This document shows, in pieces, positions 16,220 to 24,607 of a stretch of 24,607 bases of DNA. Every line of letters starts with the position of its first letter. Within the stretch, counting starts at the first letter, position 1. Source of the DNA: Caedibacter sp052030685 (lineage in GTDB: Bacteria; Pseudomonadota; Gammaproteobacteria; Francisellales; Francisellaceae); NCBI RefSeq assembly GCF_052030685.1, contig NZ_JBQAJM010000032.1, positions 1-24,607 on the forward strand. Reading direction: 5' to 3'. The translations under genes were made by a program, and so were the position numbers. A model generated the notes under the pieces. It did not search any database. It was not told where the DNA came from and worked only from the letters and a program-made list of their open reading frames with translations.

Positions 16220-16258
16220 GCGATTCAAGCAAGTTTTCTAGATAATGGGAATTTTTTC

Positions 16259-16729
16259 ATGGAGAAGCAATACGACAAAAACGAAGTTAGGCTCATTAAG
16301 AAGTATCCTAATAGGCGCTTATATGATACACAGGACAGTTGCTACATTACGGCAGAAGGTGTACATAAGCTCATTATTGAGCATGAAAATGTTGTTGTAG
16401 TTGAAAATAAAAGTGGCAAAGATATTACCCGAAGTGTATTGATGCAGATTATTAATGATCTTGAGGAGACCAGTCCAAGACAAATGTTTAGTAATGAGTT
16501 TTTAGCTCAAGTGATTAAATCCTATGGCACAGATATGCAAAATACATTGGTGATGTGCTTTAACAAAACATTGGATTTATATTTAGGGCAAAAGCATGCC
16601 ACTGCCGCCATTACTAAAAAACCAAATGCAGCAATCACACCAAGTGATTATTTCAATACCACCGCAAGAGACAATATTCACCGCTGGCAAAAATCATGGG
16701 ATAATTTAAAAAGCTCTAAGAAGTCATAG
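16259..16729 (+). CDS. phaR: Polyhydroxyalkanoate synthesis regulator PhaR
   Basis: A cytoplasmic DNA- and PHA-binding repressor that controls phasin and other PHA granule genes. The N-terminal PHB_acc_N domain is unmistakable: 'IKKYPNRRLYDTQDSCYIT' followed by 'LIIEHENVVVVENKSGKDI' and 'TRSVLMQIINDLEE'. The second PHB_acc motif is 'FSNEFLAQVIKSYGTDMQN'. The C-terminal ~45 residues are low in conservation. ATG 16259 gives 156 residues starting 'MEKQYDKNEVRLIKKYP', with GGGA 8 nt upstream. The longer TTG reading from 16193 adds 22 residues that do not look like PhaR. No phaC, phaA/phaB or phasin gene is next to it. The convergent neighbour ends 3 bp away. Family identity is very secure; PHA production is implied but not shown. 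Confidence 0.92.
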   Translation: MEKQYDKNEVRLIKKYPNRRLYDTQDSCYITAEGVHKLIIEHENVVVVENKSGKDITRSVLMQIINDLEETSPRQMFSNEFLAQVIKSYGTDMQNTLVMCFNKTLDLYLGQKHATAAITKKPNAAITPSDYFNTTARDNIHRWQKSWDNLKSSKKS

Positions 16730-16732
16730 TAT

Positions 16733-18562
16733 TTATTTTGAGTTCAAGAAACGTTCAATCCGCTGATATAATACCTCACATTCTTGTGGCACCAATTTGC
16801 CAAAATTAATAAACCCGTGAATCATATTATCAAAATGATAATGATGTGTATCAACCCCTTTTTCCATTAAGCTTTGTGCAAAGAGTAAGCCCTCATCTCT
16901 TAAAGGATCAAACCCTGCAGTAAACACCATAGTGCGTGGCATTTTTTCAAGATCTGCAATGTACAGCGGAGATATCTCGGGCTCAGTACCATTCATATCT
17001 TTAGGGCGATACTGTGAGTTATACCAATTAACTTGACGTGACTCTAACAAATACCCTTGACTAAACTCACGCATTGATTCTGTATTATGTGTTAAATCAG
17101 TTGTCGGATAGATTAATACCTGATTGCTTACTATAAACTCACCTGTTTGAATGGATTTCTCAACACAAAGCGCGGTGTAGTTGCCTCCCGAGCTATCACC
17201 AATCATCGTAAAATCGTTATGATCTGCCTTAATATCAGCAGCATGCTCATACGCCCATTTAGCTACCTGATAGACATCATTAAACCCTGCTGGATATGGA
17301 CTTTCAGGTGCTAAACGATAATCAATGGCTAACACCACACGATGGGTTGTATGAGACAGGTGCCTGCATGGTGCGTCAAATGAGTCCAGCGTTCCGGATA
17401 CAAAGCCGCCACCATGAATATAAATCACAATAGGTAAATGTTCTTTAGGATTTGGATGGTACAAACGCACATTAACCTCACGCCCATCGACCTTCACTGC
17501 GAAATCACGCACAGAGGCAATATCAACCTCGCTACCGGCATATAACATAAGTGATGCTGCCGATTTGCGTACGCCTTCGATGGATAAGGTCTCATCTTTT
17601 TTATACTTATTGACGAAATCTAATAAGTTTTGCAGTTTTTCTGGTACCGCTTTTTGTCCATGATAAAGGGTTACTTCTCGAATACGCTCAGCAGCTGCTT
17701 TGGAAACAACAACTTCACTATTAGATTTTGCTAACACATTAAACCAGCTTTGTTGGCGCGGCGTCATTCTATCGCCCATGCCACTGATAGAGCTTGCAAT
17801 ACCTTGATCACTACAATCATTTTGTGAAAATTCGGTTAATTTTTCACCAACCCAGTGAATTAAAGCCACAGCCTTAGCATGGTTATCAAAGCGGGTTTGC
17901 AATATGCAGTCGTTATTATCAATATCATCCGACCACGGTACGTAATCAACAATAAAGTTACAAGGTAGATAATGAAGTCCCGCCTCGCGTGCTAAGGCAA
18001 ATTCAGGAAAGGCAGTCATCCCAATAACCCCTCCGCCCATTGCTTGATAACATTTAGCATCAATCATTGTTGGAAATTGCGGACCTTCAATACATACACA
18101 AATTTGCCCAAAATGAATTGGAAAATCAAAGTTTGCCTTTTGTTTTTTAATAATATCAGCAGCTTTTTCACTGATTGGATGGGTTAATGATACATAGGCC
18201 AAAAGGCCATCATCACAAAAAGTCGATTCGCGCAAACCCTTAGTGCGATCAATATACTGGTAGGGAATTGCCATATCACCAGGTTTTAATACCGTTTGCA
18301 AACTACGCACAGATGACAAGGCTAAAATAGCGGTTGCACCATATTTTTTAAGGGCATAAATGTTCGCGCGATAATTAATTTTACTCGGTAAAATATTTTC
18401 AGATTGTCCGGTGCGACACAGAAATAACATTTCTCTATTGCCAACTTTAATACGATAAAAGCCATTGGAGCATAGCCCAAATGGTGTCTCGCGTGGCAAT
18501 GTTTCTACTATCTCAAACTCATCAAACTCTTCAAAGCCACTGCTACCGATAATTGCCCACAT
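16733..18562 (-). CDS. Fusion: MTAP-like nucleoside phosphorylase domain + HSL-type alpha/beta hydrolase
   Basis: A 609-residue two-domain protein with no frame interruption. Residues 1-~250 match the methylthioadenosine phosphorylase family: 'WAIIGSSGF', 'ILPSKINYRANIYALKKYG' (57-75), 'LKPGD...YIDRT' (92-107), 'CIEGPQFPT' (157-165), 'VIGMTAFPEFALAREAGL' (179-196) and 'VDYVPW' (205-210). Residues ~305-609 are a hormone-sensitive-lipase type hydrolase: oxyanion HGGG (383-386), 'DYRLAPESPYPAG' (414-426), nucleophile Ser457 in GDSSGG, Asp552 in 'FDPLRDEG' and His582 in 'HGF', a complete triad. Against human MTAP as I remember it, the phosphate/nucleoside pocket is altered: RHG is RTG (50-52), TTACGSL is LSSVRSL (82-88) and TDYDCW is VDYVPW. 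The esterase looks active; the phosphorylase half may bind something else or be inactive. AAGGA precedes the ATG. nrdJ ends 92 bp upstream. Confidence 0.88.
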   Translation of the reverse strand: MWAIIGSSGFEEFDEFEIVETLPRETPFGLCSNGFYRIKVGNREMLFLCRTGQSENILPSKINYRANIYALKKYGATAILALSSVRSLQTVLKPGDMAIPYQYIDRTKGLRESTFCDDGLLAYVSLTHPISEKAADIIKKQKANFDFPIHFGQICVCIEGPQFPTMIDAKCYQAMGGGVIGMTAFPEFALAREAGLHYLPCNFIVDYVPWSDDIDNNDCILQTRFDNHAKAVALIHWVGEKLTEFSQNDCSDQGIASSISGMGDRMTPRQQSWFNVLAKSNSEVVVSKAAAERIREVTLYHGQKAVPEKLQNLLDFVNKYKKDETLSIEGVRKSAASLMLYAGSEVDIASVRDFAVKVDGREVNVRLYHPNPKEHLPIVIYIHGGGFVSGTLDSFDAPCRHLSHTTHRVVLAIDYRLAPESPYPAGFNDVYQVAKWAYEHAADIKADHNDFTMIGDSSGGNYTALCVEKSIQTGEFIVSNQVLIYPTTDLTHNTESMREFSQGYLLESRQVNWYNSQYRPKDMNGTEPEISPLYIADLEKMPRTMVFTAGFDPLRDEGLLFAQSLMEKGVDTHHYHFDNMIHGFINFGKLVPQECEVLYQRIERFLNSK

Positions 18563-18654
18563 AATTTTTCCTTATGGATTAATTGCTTGAGTATATTATC
18601 GGATAGTCTTAGCGATTAATCCAATCTAAACAGCCAAAGTTTTATTTTGAAGCA

Positions 18655-20790
18655 TTAAAACTTGCCGTAATACCCTTCTTTTAAAGCGTCATAAAGATTC
18701 GCTACTGTATGCTCTTCACCATCATACTCGATCATTTCATTGCCCTTTAGCTCAAGCACTGAGCCATCATCAAGGGTAAAACGATACTTGGTTTTCTCAA
18801 GATCTTCATCTTTAACCAATACACCTTGAAAGACTTCAGGATTAAACCTAAAAGTTGTACAGCCCTTTAAGCCTTGATGATAAGCATAAAGATATATGTC
18901 TTTAAAATCAGCAAATGGGAAATCCGTCGGCACATTAGCTGTTTTTGAAATACTCGAATCAACCCATTTTTGCGCTGCTGCCTGAATATCAACGTGCTCT
19001 TTTGGTTTAACATTATCGGCACTAATAAAATATTCAGGTAACTTTTGTGCTGGTTCCTTGGTAAAAGGTATTGCTTCTTTATTGATTAATTGGCGATATG
19101 CCAATAGCTCATAAGAGAATACATCGACTTTTTCTTTGGATTTTTTGCCCGCACGAATGACATTACGTGCATAGTGATGAGCAAAGCTTGGCTCAATGCC
19201 GTTACTGACATTGTTCGCTAGTGATAGAGAAATAGTCCCCGTAGGTGCGATAGATGTGTGATGTGTGAAACGACAACCATGCTCACAAATTGCATCAATA
19301 ATGGAGATGTCTTCTTGAGAGATACGCTGCATATAGCGGCTATATTTGGCATGTAACATCCGCCCTTTTATCACATCGCCAACTTTAATCCCATCTGCGG
19401 CCATTTCAGGACGTAAGCGCAAAAATTCTTCAGTGACGATATAGTCTTTTTCAAGCACTGGCGCACTACCCTTTTCTTTGGCAAGTTTAACGCCTTCACG
19501 CCAGCCTTCTAGCGCCATTTGTTTGGCAACTTCTTCGGTAAATGCTACCGAGTCTTTGCTGCCATATTTCATTTTAAGCATGGTGATCGCAGATCCCAAC
19601 CCTAAAAAGCCCATGCCATGACGGCGCTTGGATTCGATTTCATGACGTTGCTCTTTTAATGGTAAACCATTGATTTCAACGACATTATCAAGCATACGCG
19701 TGAAAATACGCACGACTTTACGGTATTTATCCCAATCAAAACGTGCTTCTTTGGTAAATGGTGCTTCAATAAATTTAGTCAAATTAACCGAACCCAACAA
19801 ACAAGAGCCATAAGGTGGTAATGGTTGTTCACCACATGGGTTCGTTGCACGGATCGTCTCACAAAACCAGTTGTTATTATCTTCATTAACCTTGTCGATC
19901 AAAATAAATCCAGGCTCAGCATAATCATAGGTTGATGACATGATCATGTCCCACAAACGACGCGCCTTGATCGTGTTATAAATCTTGCAAGCAACAAGAC
20001 CTGAATCATCACTAATATAATCATCTTTAACTGGCCAATCACGCCATAATACTTGTGTTTTATCCTGCAAATCAATGTTATGTGCCTTTTGTTCAGCCTC
20101 AGTCATCGGGAAAGCCAAATGCCATTGACCATCATGCTCAACAGCATCCATGAAATCTTTAGTAATGAGTAATGACAGATTAAATTGGCGCAAACGCCCA
20201 TCTTCGCGTTTGGCACGAATAAAATCAAACACATCTGGATGACCAACATCGAATGTGCCCATTTGTGCACCGCGCCTACCACCTGCTGATGCCACGGTAA
20301 AGCACATCTTGTCATAAATATCCATAAATGACATGGGGCCCGAGGTGTGCGCACCGGCTCCAGCAACAAACGCGCCCTTAGGACGTAATGTCGAGAACTC
20401 ATAACCGATTCCACATCCGGCTTTAAGTGTTAACCCTGACTCATGTACTTTTTGCAAAATATCATCCATTGAGTCATGGATCGTGCCTGAAACCGTACAG
20501 TTAATCGTAGAAGTCGCCGGCTTATGTTCAAGTGCGCCGGCATTAGAGACGATTCTTCCGGCGGGAATGGCACCATTTCTTAGTGCCCACAAGAATTCTT
20601 CATAATGTTTTTGTTGCAACTTTTTGGTTGTCTCAACCTCTGATAATGCTTTAGCAACACGTTGATAAGTTGCATCAATATCTTGATCAACTGGCTCACC
20701 TACGCGTGTTTTTAAACGATATTTACTGTCCCAAATATCCAAGGATGCTGCCTGGAAATCGATTGTTGGTATTGCTTCTGTCAATGACAT
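18655..20790 (-). CDS. nrdJ: Adenosylcobalamin-dependent (class II) ribonucleotide reductase
   Basis: Cytoplasmic enzyme reducing ribonucleotides to deoxyribonucleotides with a radical generated from coenzyme B12, so no separate radical subunit or oxygen is needed. Catalytic features: Cys98 in 'STINCTVSGT', the Asn317-Cys319-Glu321 triad in 'NPCGEQPLPPYGSCLLGS', and the partner cysteine in 'GCTTFRFNPEV' near residue 650. Other family blocks are 'SAGGRRGAQMGTF', 'HHTSIAPTGTISL' and the end 'NLYDALKEGYYGKF'. The C-terminus lacks the CxxC pair seen in many class II enzymes. ATG 20790 is chosen because GAGGAG (20797-20802) is 6 nt upstream; an in-frame start at 20820 has no such site. This gives 711 residues. 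No class I nrdA/nrdB or NrdR box was seen nearby. The MTAP-like/esterase fusion gene follows after 92 bp. Confidence 0.9.
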   Translation of the reverse strand: MSLTEAIPTIDFQAASLDIWDSKYRLKTRVGEPVDQDIDATYQRVAKALSEVETTKKLQQKHYEEFLWALRNGAIPAGRIVSNAGALEHKPATSTINCTVSGTIHDSMDDILQKVHESGLTLKAGCGIGYEFSTLRPKGAFVAGAGAHTSGPMSFMDIYDKMCFTVASAGGRRGAQMGTFDVGHPDVFDFIRAKREDGRLRQFNLSLLITKDFMDAVEHDGQWHLAFPMTEAEQKAHNIDLQDKTQVLWRDWPVKDDYISDDSGLVACKIYNTIKARRLWDMIMSSTYDYAEPGFILIDKVNEDNNNWFCETIRATNPCGEQPLPPYGSCLLGSVNLTKFIEAPFTKEARFDWDKYRKVVRIFTRMLDNVVEINGLPLKEQRHEIESKRRHGMGFLGLGSAITMLKMKYGSKDSVAFTEEVAKQMALEGWREGVKLAKEKGSAPVLEKDYIVTEEFLRLRPEMAADGIKVGDVIKGRMLHAKYSRYMQRISQEDISIIDAICEHGCRFTHHTSIAPTGTISLSLANNVSNGIEPSFAHHYARNVIRAGKKSKEKVDVFSYELLAYRQLINKEAIPFTKEPAQKLPEYFISADNVKPKEHVDIQAAAQKWVDSSISKTANVPTDFPFADFKDIYLYAYHQGLKGCTTFRFNPEVFQGVLVKDEDLEKTKYRFTLDDGSVLELKGNEMIEYDGEEHTVANLYDALKEGYYGKF

Positions 20791-21060
20791 GACGGGCTCC
20801 TCATAAGCTAAAAATAACAAAATACATTCGCTATTCTAGCGATATTTTTCACGAAAGGCGGCAACTTTTTCCTTGAATATTTCCGTAATATGACTTGACT
20901 CACTCTCCGTAATTAGATCCTGTGATAAAAATAAAACCTTTTGATGGCATGTGATAAGAGCAAGATCTAAAAGACGCGATTAAAAATCATAAATTACATT
21001 TGCTTTCAGTCACTTTTTCTTTACAGTTAGCAGTTATCAACAAAACAATCAAATTTAGTT
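20791..21060. other. Divergent intergenic region between nrdJ and SDR gene
   Basis: 270 bp. Contains a short perfect hairpin TCGCTA-TTC-TAGCGA at 20828-20842 in the nrdJ leader. On the minus strand, 20836-20979 forms 47 open codons ending at TAG, with protein-like composition ('ITEIFKEKVAAFREKYR') but no ATG, GTG or TTG start, so it may be a gene remnant or chance. I looked for a cobalamin riboswitch (B12 box) and NrdR boxes and did not find a convincing one. Confidence 0.35.
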
Positions 21061-21804
21061 ATGTACTTAAAAAAAACCATTATCATTACTGGTGGCAGTC
21101 AAGGGATCGGTAAGGCTTGTTGTAACCTGTTTCATGCCAATAATTATCAAGTGATTAATCTAGATATTGCCCCAAATGAACTTAAAAGTGTTGATTATAT
21201 TCAAACGGATTTAAGTCAAGTTGCGGCAATCAATGAGTCTTTTAAGCAAGTTAAAGAAAAATATCCACGTATCGATGCGCTTATCTCTAATGCGGGCATT
21301 CATTTCTCTGCCAGCATTGAAAATACCACAGAAGAAGACTATTTTCGTGTATTAAACACTAATCTTACTTCTTGCTTTTTTGTGCTTAAGGAAACAATAC
21401 AATTAATGAAGCACAATCCAAACGGTGGACGTATTGTTACGATCGGTTCGGATCAATCATTTGTTGCTAAAAACCACTCGGCAGTTTATGGTCTAACAAA
21501 AGCTGCCATTGCACAATTAACCAAAAATATCGCCCTTGATTATGCTAAAGATAATATTTCTGCCAACTGTGTTTGTCCCGGCACCATTGAAACACCACTT
21601 TATTGGCAGGCAATAAAAAACTACTGTCAAAAATCAGGTGCTGATATTGATACCATTCATAAAGAAGAACAATTGCTACAACCGGCAAAACGCTTAGGAC
21701 AACCTGAAGAGGTGGCAAGTTTGATCTATTATTTGATTGATCAAGCTGGCAGTTTCTTATTGGGTAGCGATATTGCCATTGATGGCGGCTATACTGCGCA
21801 ATAA
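21061..21804 (+). CDS. Short-chain dehydrogenase/reductase (classical SDR)
   Basis: A 247-residue cytoplasmic NAD(P)-dependent oxidoreductase of classical SDR type. Rossmann motif TGGSQGIG (10-17); Asp35 at the end of the second strand ('VINLDIAP') suggests a preference for NAD(H); NAG at 77-79; the catalytic set is Asn101, Ser130 ('VTIGSDQS'), Tyr143 and Lys147 (Y-G-L-T-K); 'CPGTIETPL' and 'IDGGYT' close the fold. Length is typical. No Shine-Dalgarno sequence is visible before ATG 21061, so the start may be weak or leaderless. It is divergent from nrdJ and 75 bp before mfd on the same strand. The substrate cannot be told from sequence; 3-hydroxybutyrate, a sugar alcohol or a 3-oxoacyl compound are all possible for this group. 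Confidence 0.85.
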   Translation: MYLKKTIIITGGSQGIGKACCNLFHANNYQVINLDIAPNELKSVDYIQTDLSQVAAINESFKQVKEKYPRIDALISNAGIHFSASIENTTEEDYFRVLNTNLTSCFFVLKETIQLMKHNPNGGRIVTIGSDQSFVAKNHSAVYGLTKAAIAQLTKNIALDYAKDNISANCVCPGTIETPLYWQAIKNYCQKSGADIDTIHKEEQLLQPAKRLGQPEEVASLIYYLIDQAGSFLLGSDIAIDGGYTAQ

Positions 21805-21879
21805 TCGGCATCTTTTCTGGTATATGTTAAGGGAGTTCGATAAAATAATGCCACCGAATATTCTAGATTTAACTTTACC

Positions 21880-24543
21880 ATGCAGATTCTGCCAAAAGCG
21901 ACACGCAATATTTATGCTAATGCCATTCCTACGGCGCTATCGCTTGCTTTAAATGAATATATCTTAAACCATGATCAGCAGCATCATTTGCTGGTATGTG
22001 AGAGCGCACAAGTCGCATTACAACTGTATGATGAACTATGCTTTTTACTGCCACAAAAAAACATTTTACATTTTGCTGATCTTGAGATTTTGCCTTTTGA
22101 TTATTTCTCCGCGAGTGAAGATGTTATTTCCTCGCGCTTGAATACATTAAATCAGATTCAAAACAACCCTAATAGTATAATTATCGTCAGCGTTAATACC
22201 CTTGTTAAATATCTGCCTCCAACATCCTTTTTACATGCCAATGCTTTCATGATCAAAAAAGGTGACACACTTGATCTGACTGAGAAAATGCGTCAATTAC
22301 AGACGGCTGGTTATCAGAAAGTCACCCAAGTGATTAGTCGAGGCGAATTTAGTGTGCGTGGTAGTATCTTGGATATCTTCCCAATGGGGTCAGATGACGC
22401 TTATCGTATTGATTTGTTTGACGATGAGGTTGATAGTATCCGTTGTATTGATGTCGAGACGCAACGTTCACACGCCGCGATTGATGATGTCAATATATTA
22501 CCAACCCAAGAGTTTATACTGGATAAAAAAACACTCGATCAATTTGCGCTAAATTGGTATGAGATGATACCGCACGCAGATACTCAAAATCAAATTTACC
22601 AAAGTATTATCAAAGGGCAAATGATCAATGGTATTGAATTTTATCTGCCACTTTTTTTTGAGCGTGTTAATACCCTCTTTGACTATTTACAACAAGATAC
22701 AATCATTCATAGCATTTATAACTGCCAATTGTCATTAGAGAAATATCACACTGATATTTTGACACGGCATGACCAGTTAGCGCATGATCGCGAGCGCCCT
22801 ATTTTAAAACCTGAGCAGGTTTTTCTATCACCTGCTGCATTTAATGGTTTAATTAAAAACTTCTCACATATTAAATGGTTGCATCAGGATAAAACCAAAG
22901 CAAATAACCTTGAGGTTAACACACTTCCTGATATTCATGTGCATTATCAATATAAAGAGCCCTATCAAAAACTTCTGGATTTATTAACAAATACAAGCTT
23001 TAACAAAGTTATTTTTTGTGCTGAAAGTCCCGGTAGAAAAGCGCTTATGTATGAAAACTTAAGTAAATTGGGCTTAAAGCTTGATACCTATGTGAATTTT
23101 AGCGACGCACTTGAATCCACTTCAACACACTCGATCACGGTTGCGCCCTTTACCCAAGGTATTATTACGGAGGACGAAAAGAATAATAGGATATTGATTG
23201 TTACTGAGTTTGATCTGTTTGCAAATCACAGTGCCATCAATTTACGCACGCGTATTAAACAAAAAGATGAAAGTATACCCACTGTTGCCCTCAAAGATTT
23301 ATCGGAATTAAGCTTAGGCAGTCCGGTGGTACATATTGAACATGGCATTGCTCGCTTTGATGGCTTGACTAAACTGGATTTCGGTGCTCAAGACACCGAG
23401 TTTCTAACGCTTAAATTTAAAAATGATGAAAAACTCTATGTACCCATTTATGCACTACATCTAGTCAGTCGCTATAGCGGCACTGAGCTTGAACACGCAC
23501 CTATTAGTAAGCTCGGTACCGACACTTGGCAAAAAGAAAAAGAAAAAGCCGCTAAAAAAATCAATGATGTTGCCGCTGATCTTTTGGCAATTTATGCAGA
23601 ACGCGCACTTAAAGAAGGCTATGGCAATATCTTTCACGAGAAAGATTATCTGGCATTTTGTGAAGGCTTTCCCTTTGAAGAAACCCCTGATCAAGCCATT
23701 GCCATCAATGATGTCATTAAAGATATGCTCTCAAATAAACCAATGGATCGACTCGTGTGTGGCGATGTTGGCTTTGGTAAAACAGAAGTGGCAATGCGTG
23801 CTGCCTTTATTGCCGCAAGTAACAATAAACAAGTCGCTGTTTTAGCACCTACAACCTTATTAGCACAACAGCATTTTGATAACTTTAGCGACCGCTTTAG
23901 TGAAATGGGTGCGACAGTTGAGGTGCTATCACGCTTTAAAACAACCAAAGAGCAAAATACGGCTATTAAACAAATCAACGATGGCAGTATTGATATCGTT
24001 ATCGGTACACATAAACTATTATCTGAAAAGATTAACTTTCATAATCTGGGATTATTAATTATTGATGAGGAGCACCGCTTTGGTGTGACACACAAAGAAA
24101 AAATGAAAGCAATGCGTGCTAATATTGATATTCTAACAATGACAGCTACCCCTATTCCACGCACCTTGAATATGGCATTTTCTAATATTCGTGACTTGTC
24201 AGTCATTGCCACGGCTCCGGCAAAACGTCTATCGGTTAAAACTTTTGTCAGACAATATAATAATAGCACTGTTAAAGAAGCCGTGATGCGTGAGGCATTA
24301 AGAGGTGGACAAGTCTACTATCTTTATAATAGTGTTAGCACAATTTATCATAAGGCTGAGGAGTTACAAAAACTCTTTCCTGATATTAAAATTGCAGTAG
24401 CCCATGGGCAAATGCGCGAACGTGAGCTTGAAAAAATCATGTTTGAGTTCCAACAAAACCGCTATCAAATTTTAGTATGTACCACAATTATTGAAACCGG
24501 TATTGATATTGCTAATGCCAATACCATTGTTACTGAAGTTTAG
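21880..24543 (+). pseudogene. mfd: Transcription-repair coupling factor Mfd, interrupted by an IS
   Basis: Mfd is a double-stranded DNA translocase that removes stalled RNA polymerase and recruits UvrA to the lesion. The N-terminal UvrB-homology module is present ('SRGEFSVRGSILDIFPMGSD'), then the RNA-polymerase-interacting domain ('SPVVHIEHGIARFDGL'), then the translocase: Walker A GDVGFGKT (628-635), 'LAPTTLLAQQHFDNF', DEEHRFG (729-735), 'TATPIPRTLNMAF' (~756) and the start of the second RecA lobe ('CTTIIETGIDIANANTIV'). Normal Mfd is about 1150 residues. Here homology ends at 'NTIV' exactly where the terminal repeat begins at 24533, and the element supplies the stop (TEV-stop). Motif VI, the TRG region and the UvrA-binding C-terminal domain are lost. 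The start at 21880 aligns with the family N-terminus but lacks a strong ribosome site. The remainder of the gene may lie beyond the element. Confidence 0.93.
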
Positions 24544-24607
24544 AGTTTTAAACATTGAATTATGAATCAGTCGATCTAATTGCTAGCTCATGCAATTGAG
24601 CTTTTAA
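24533..24607. mobile_element. End of an insertion sequence (right window edge)
   Basis: Exact reverse complement of bases 3-77. The element begins CTGAAGTTTAGAG at 24533, inside an mfd codon, and runs off the window. It is oriented opposite to the copy at the left edge. No transposase is visible. Confidence 0.75.

Larger units (their letters stand above)
15875..16258. other. Divergent intergenic region between ftsZ and phaR
   Basis: This 384-bp stretch contains no gene. From left to right it holds the AT-rich ftsZ leader, with a TATACT/TATAAG cluster near 15910-15925 that may include the ftsZ -10 box, then dispersed repeat copy B (15993-16139), then the phaR promoter area. A TTG-initiated reading from 16193 runs in frame into phaR but lacks a ribosome site and is taken as untranslated leader. 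Confidence 0.6.

Noticed and set aside
20791..21060. Cobalamin riboswitch or NrdR boxes upstream of the class II reductase
   Set aside because: I looked for a B12-box core and for paired NrdR-type 16-mers and saw neither; only a small 6-bp hairpin is present.
21848..21952. Alternative upstream ATG for mfd, reading 'MPPNILDLTLP'
   Set aside because: It is in a different frame from mfd and stops after 34 codons; the 21880 start aligns with the Mfd family N-terminus.
1..24607. Composite transposon carrying the whole window
   Set aside because: The cargo is housekeeping genes (era, ftsZ, cydDC, nrdJ) and both outer genes are cut by the element, so independent insertions and a contig break explain it better.

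Overview
The window is an AT-rich (roughly 38-40% G+C by eye) 24.6 kb chromosomal segment of a gammaproteobacterium. Core genes (era, cydDC, ftsZ, nrdJ, mfd) sit beside a PhaR-type polyhydroxyalkanoate regulator and a B12-dependent ribonucleotide reductase. Gene content and base composition recall the Francisella-like Fastidiosibacteraceae (Cysteiniphilum, Fangia, Caedibacter taeniospiralis). That placement is an inference from protein resemblance, not something the sequence proves.

The first and last ~75 bases are exact reverse complements (3-77 and 24533-24607). They are best read as the ends of one insertion-sequence type lying on both sides in opposite orientation. The left copy cuts off the 5' part of a POT-family peptide transporter gene. 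The right copy cuts mfd at codon ~884 of about 1150. The window is therefore probably a draft contig that ends where the assembler ran into a multicopy element.

Layout. 78-1016 (+): POT transporter remnant. 1018-6647 (-): emrA-like membrane fusion protein, era, cydC and cydD; cydC and cydD overlap by 13 bp, and promoters are visible before era and before cydD. 6755-6928: dispersed palindromic repeat, copy A. 6937-7599 (-): exported iota-class carbonic anhydrase-like protein. 7866-8147 (+): small helix-turn-helix protein. 8144-9075 (-): decayed GH81-like beta-1,3-glucanase pseudogene. 9169-12313 (-): a universal stress protein translationally coupled to an AddB/RecB-like Fe-S nuclease. 12509-14575 (+): AMP-forming acyl-CoA synthetase resembling plant AAE17/18. 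14612-14732: MITE-like element. 14789-15874 (-): FtsZ lacking the usual C-terminal peptide. 15993-16139: repeat copy B, inverted relative to A. 16259-16729 (+): phaR. 16733-18562 (-): a fused MTAP-like/HSL-esterase protein. 18655-20790 (-): class II ribonucleotide reductase. 21061-21804 (+): SDR dehydrogenase. 21880 to the right end (+): truncated mfd.

CydDC supports assembly of cytochrome bd and periplasmic redox/haem homeostasis. Era, FtsZ and NrdJ are housekeeping. PhaR, the acyl-CoA synthetase and the SDR enzyme would fit short-chain acyl/PHB metabolism, but no PHA synthase or thiolase is in the window, so that link stays inferential. The most unusual items are the MTAP-like/esterase fusion with altered nucleoside-pocket residues, the tail-less solitary FtsZ, the IS-interrupted mfd, and an 11-base motif shared by the era and cydD promoter spacers. 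I found no defence system, CRISPR array, prophage or tRNA.
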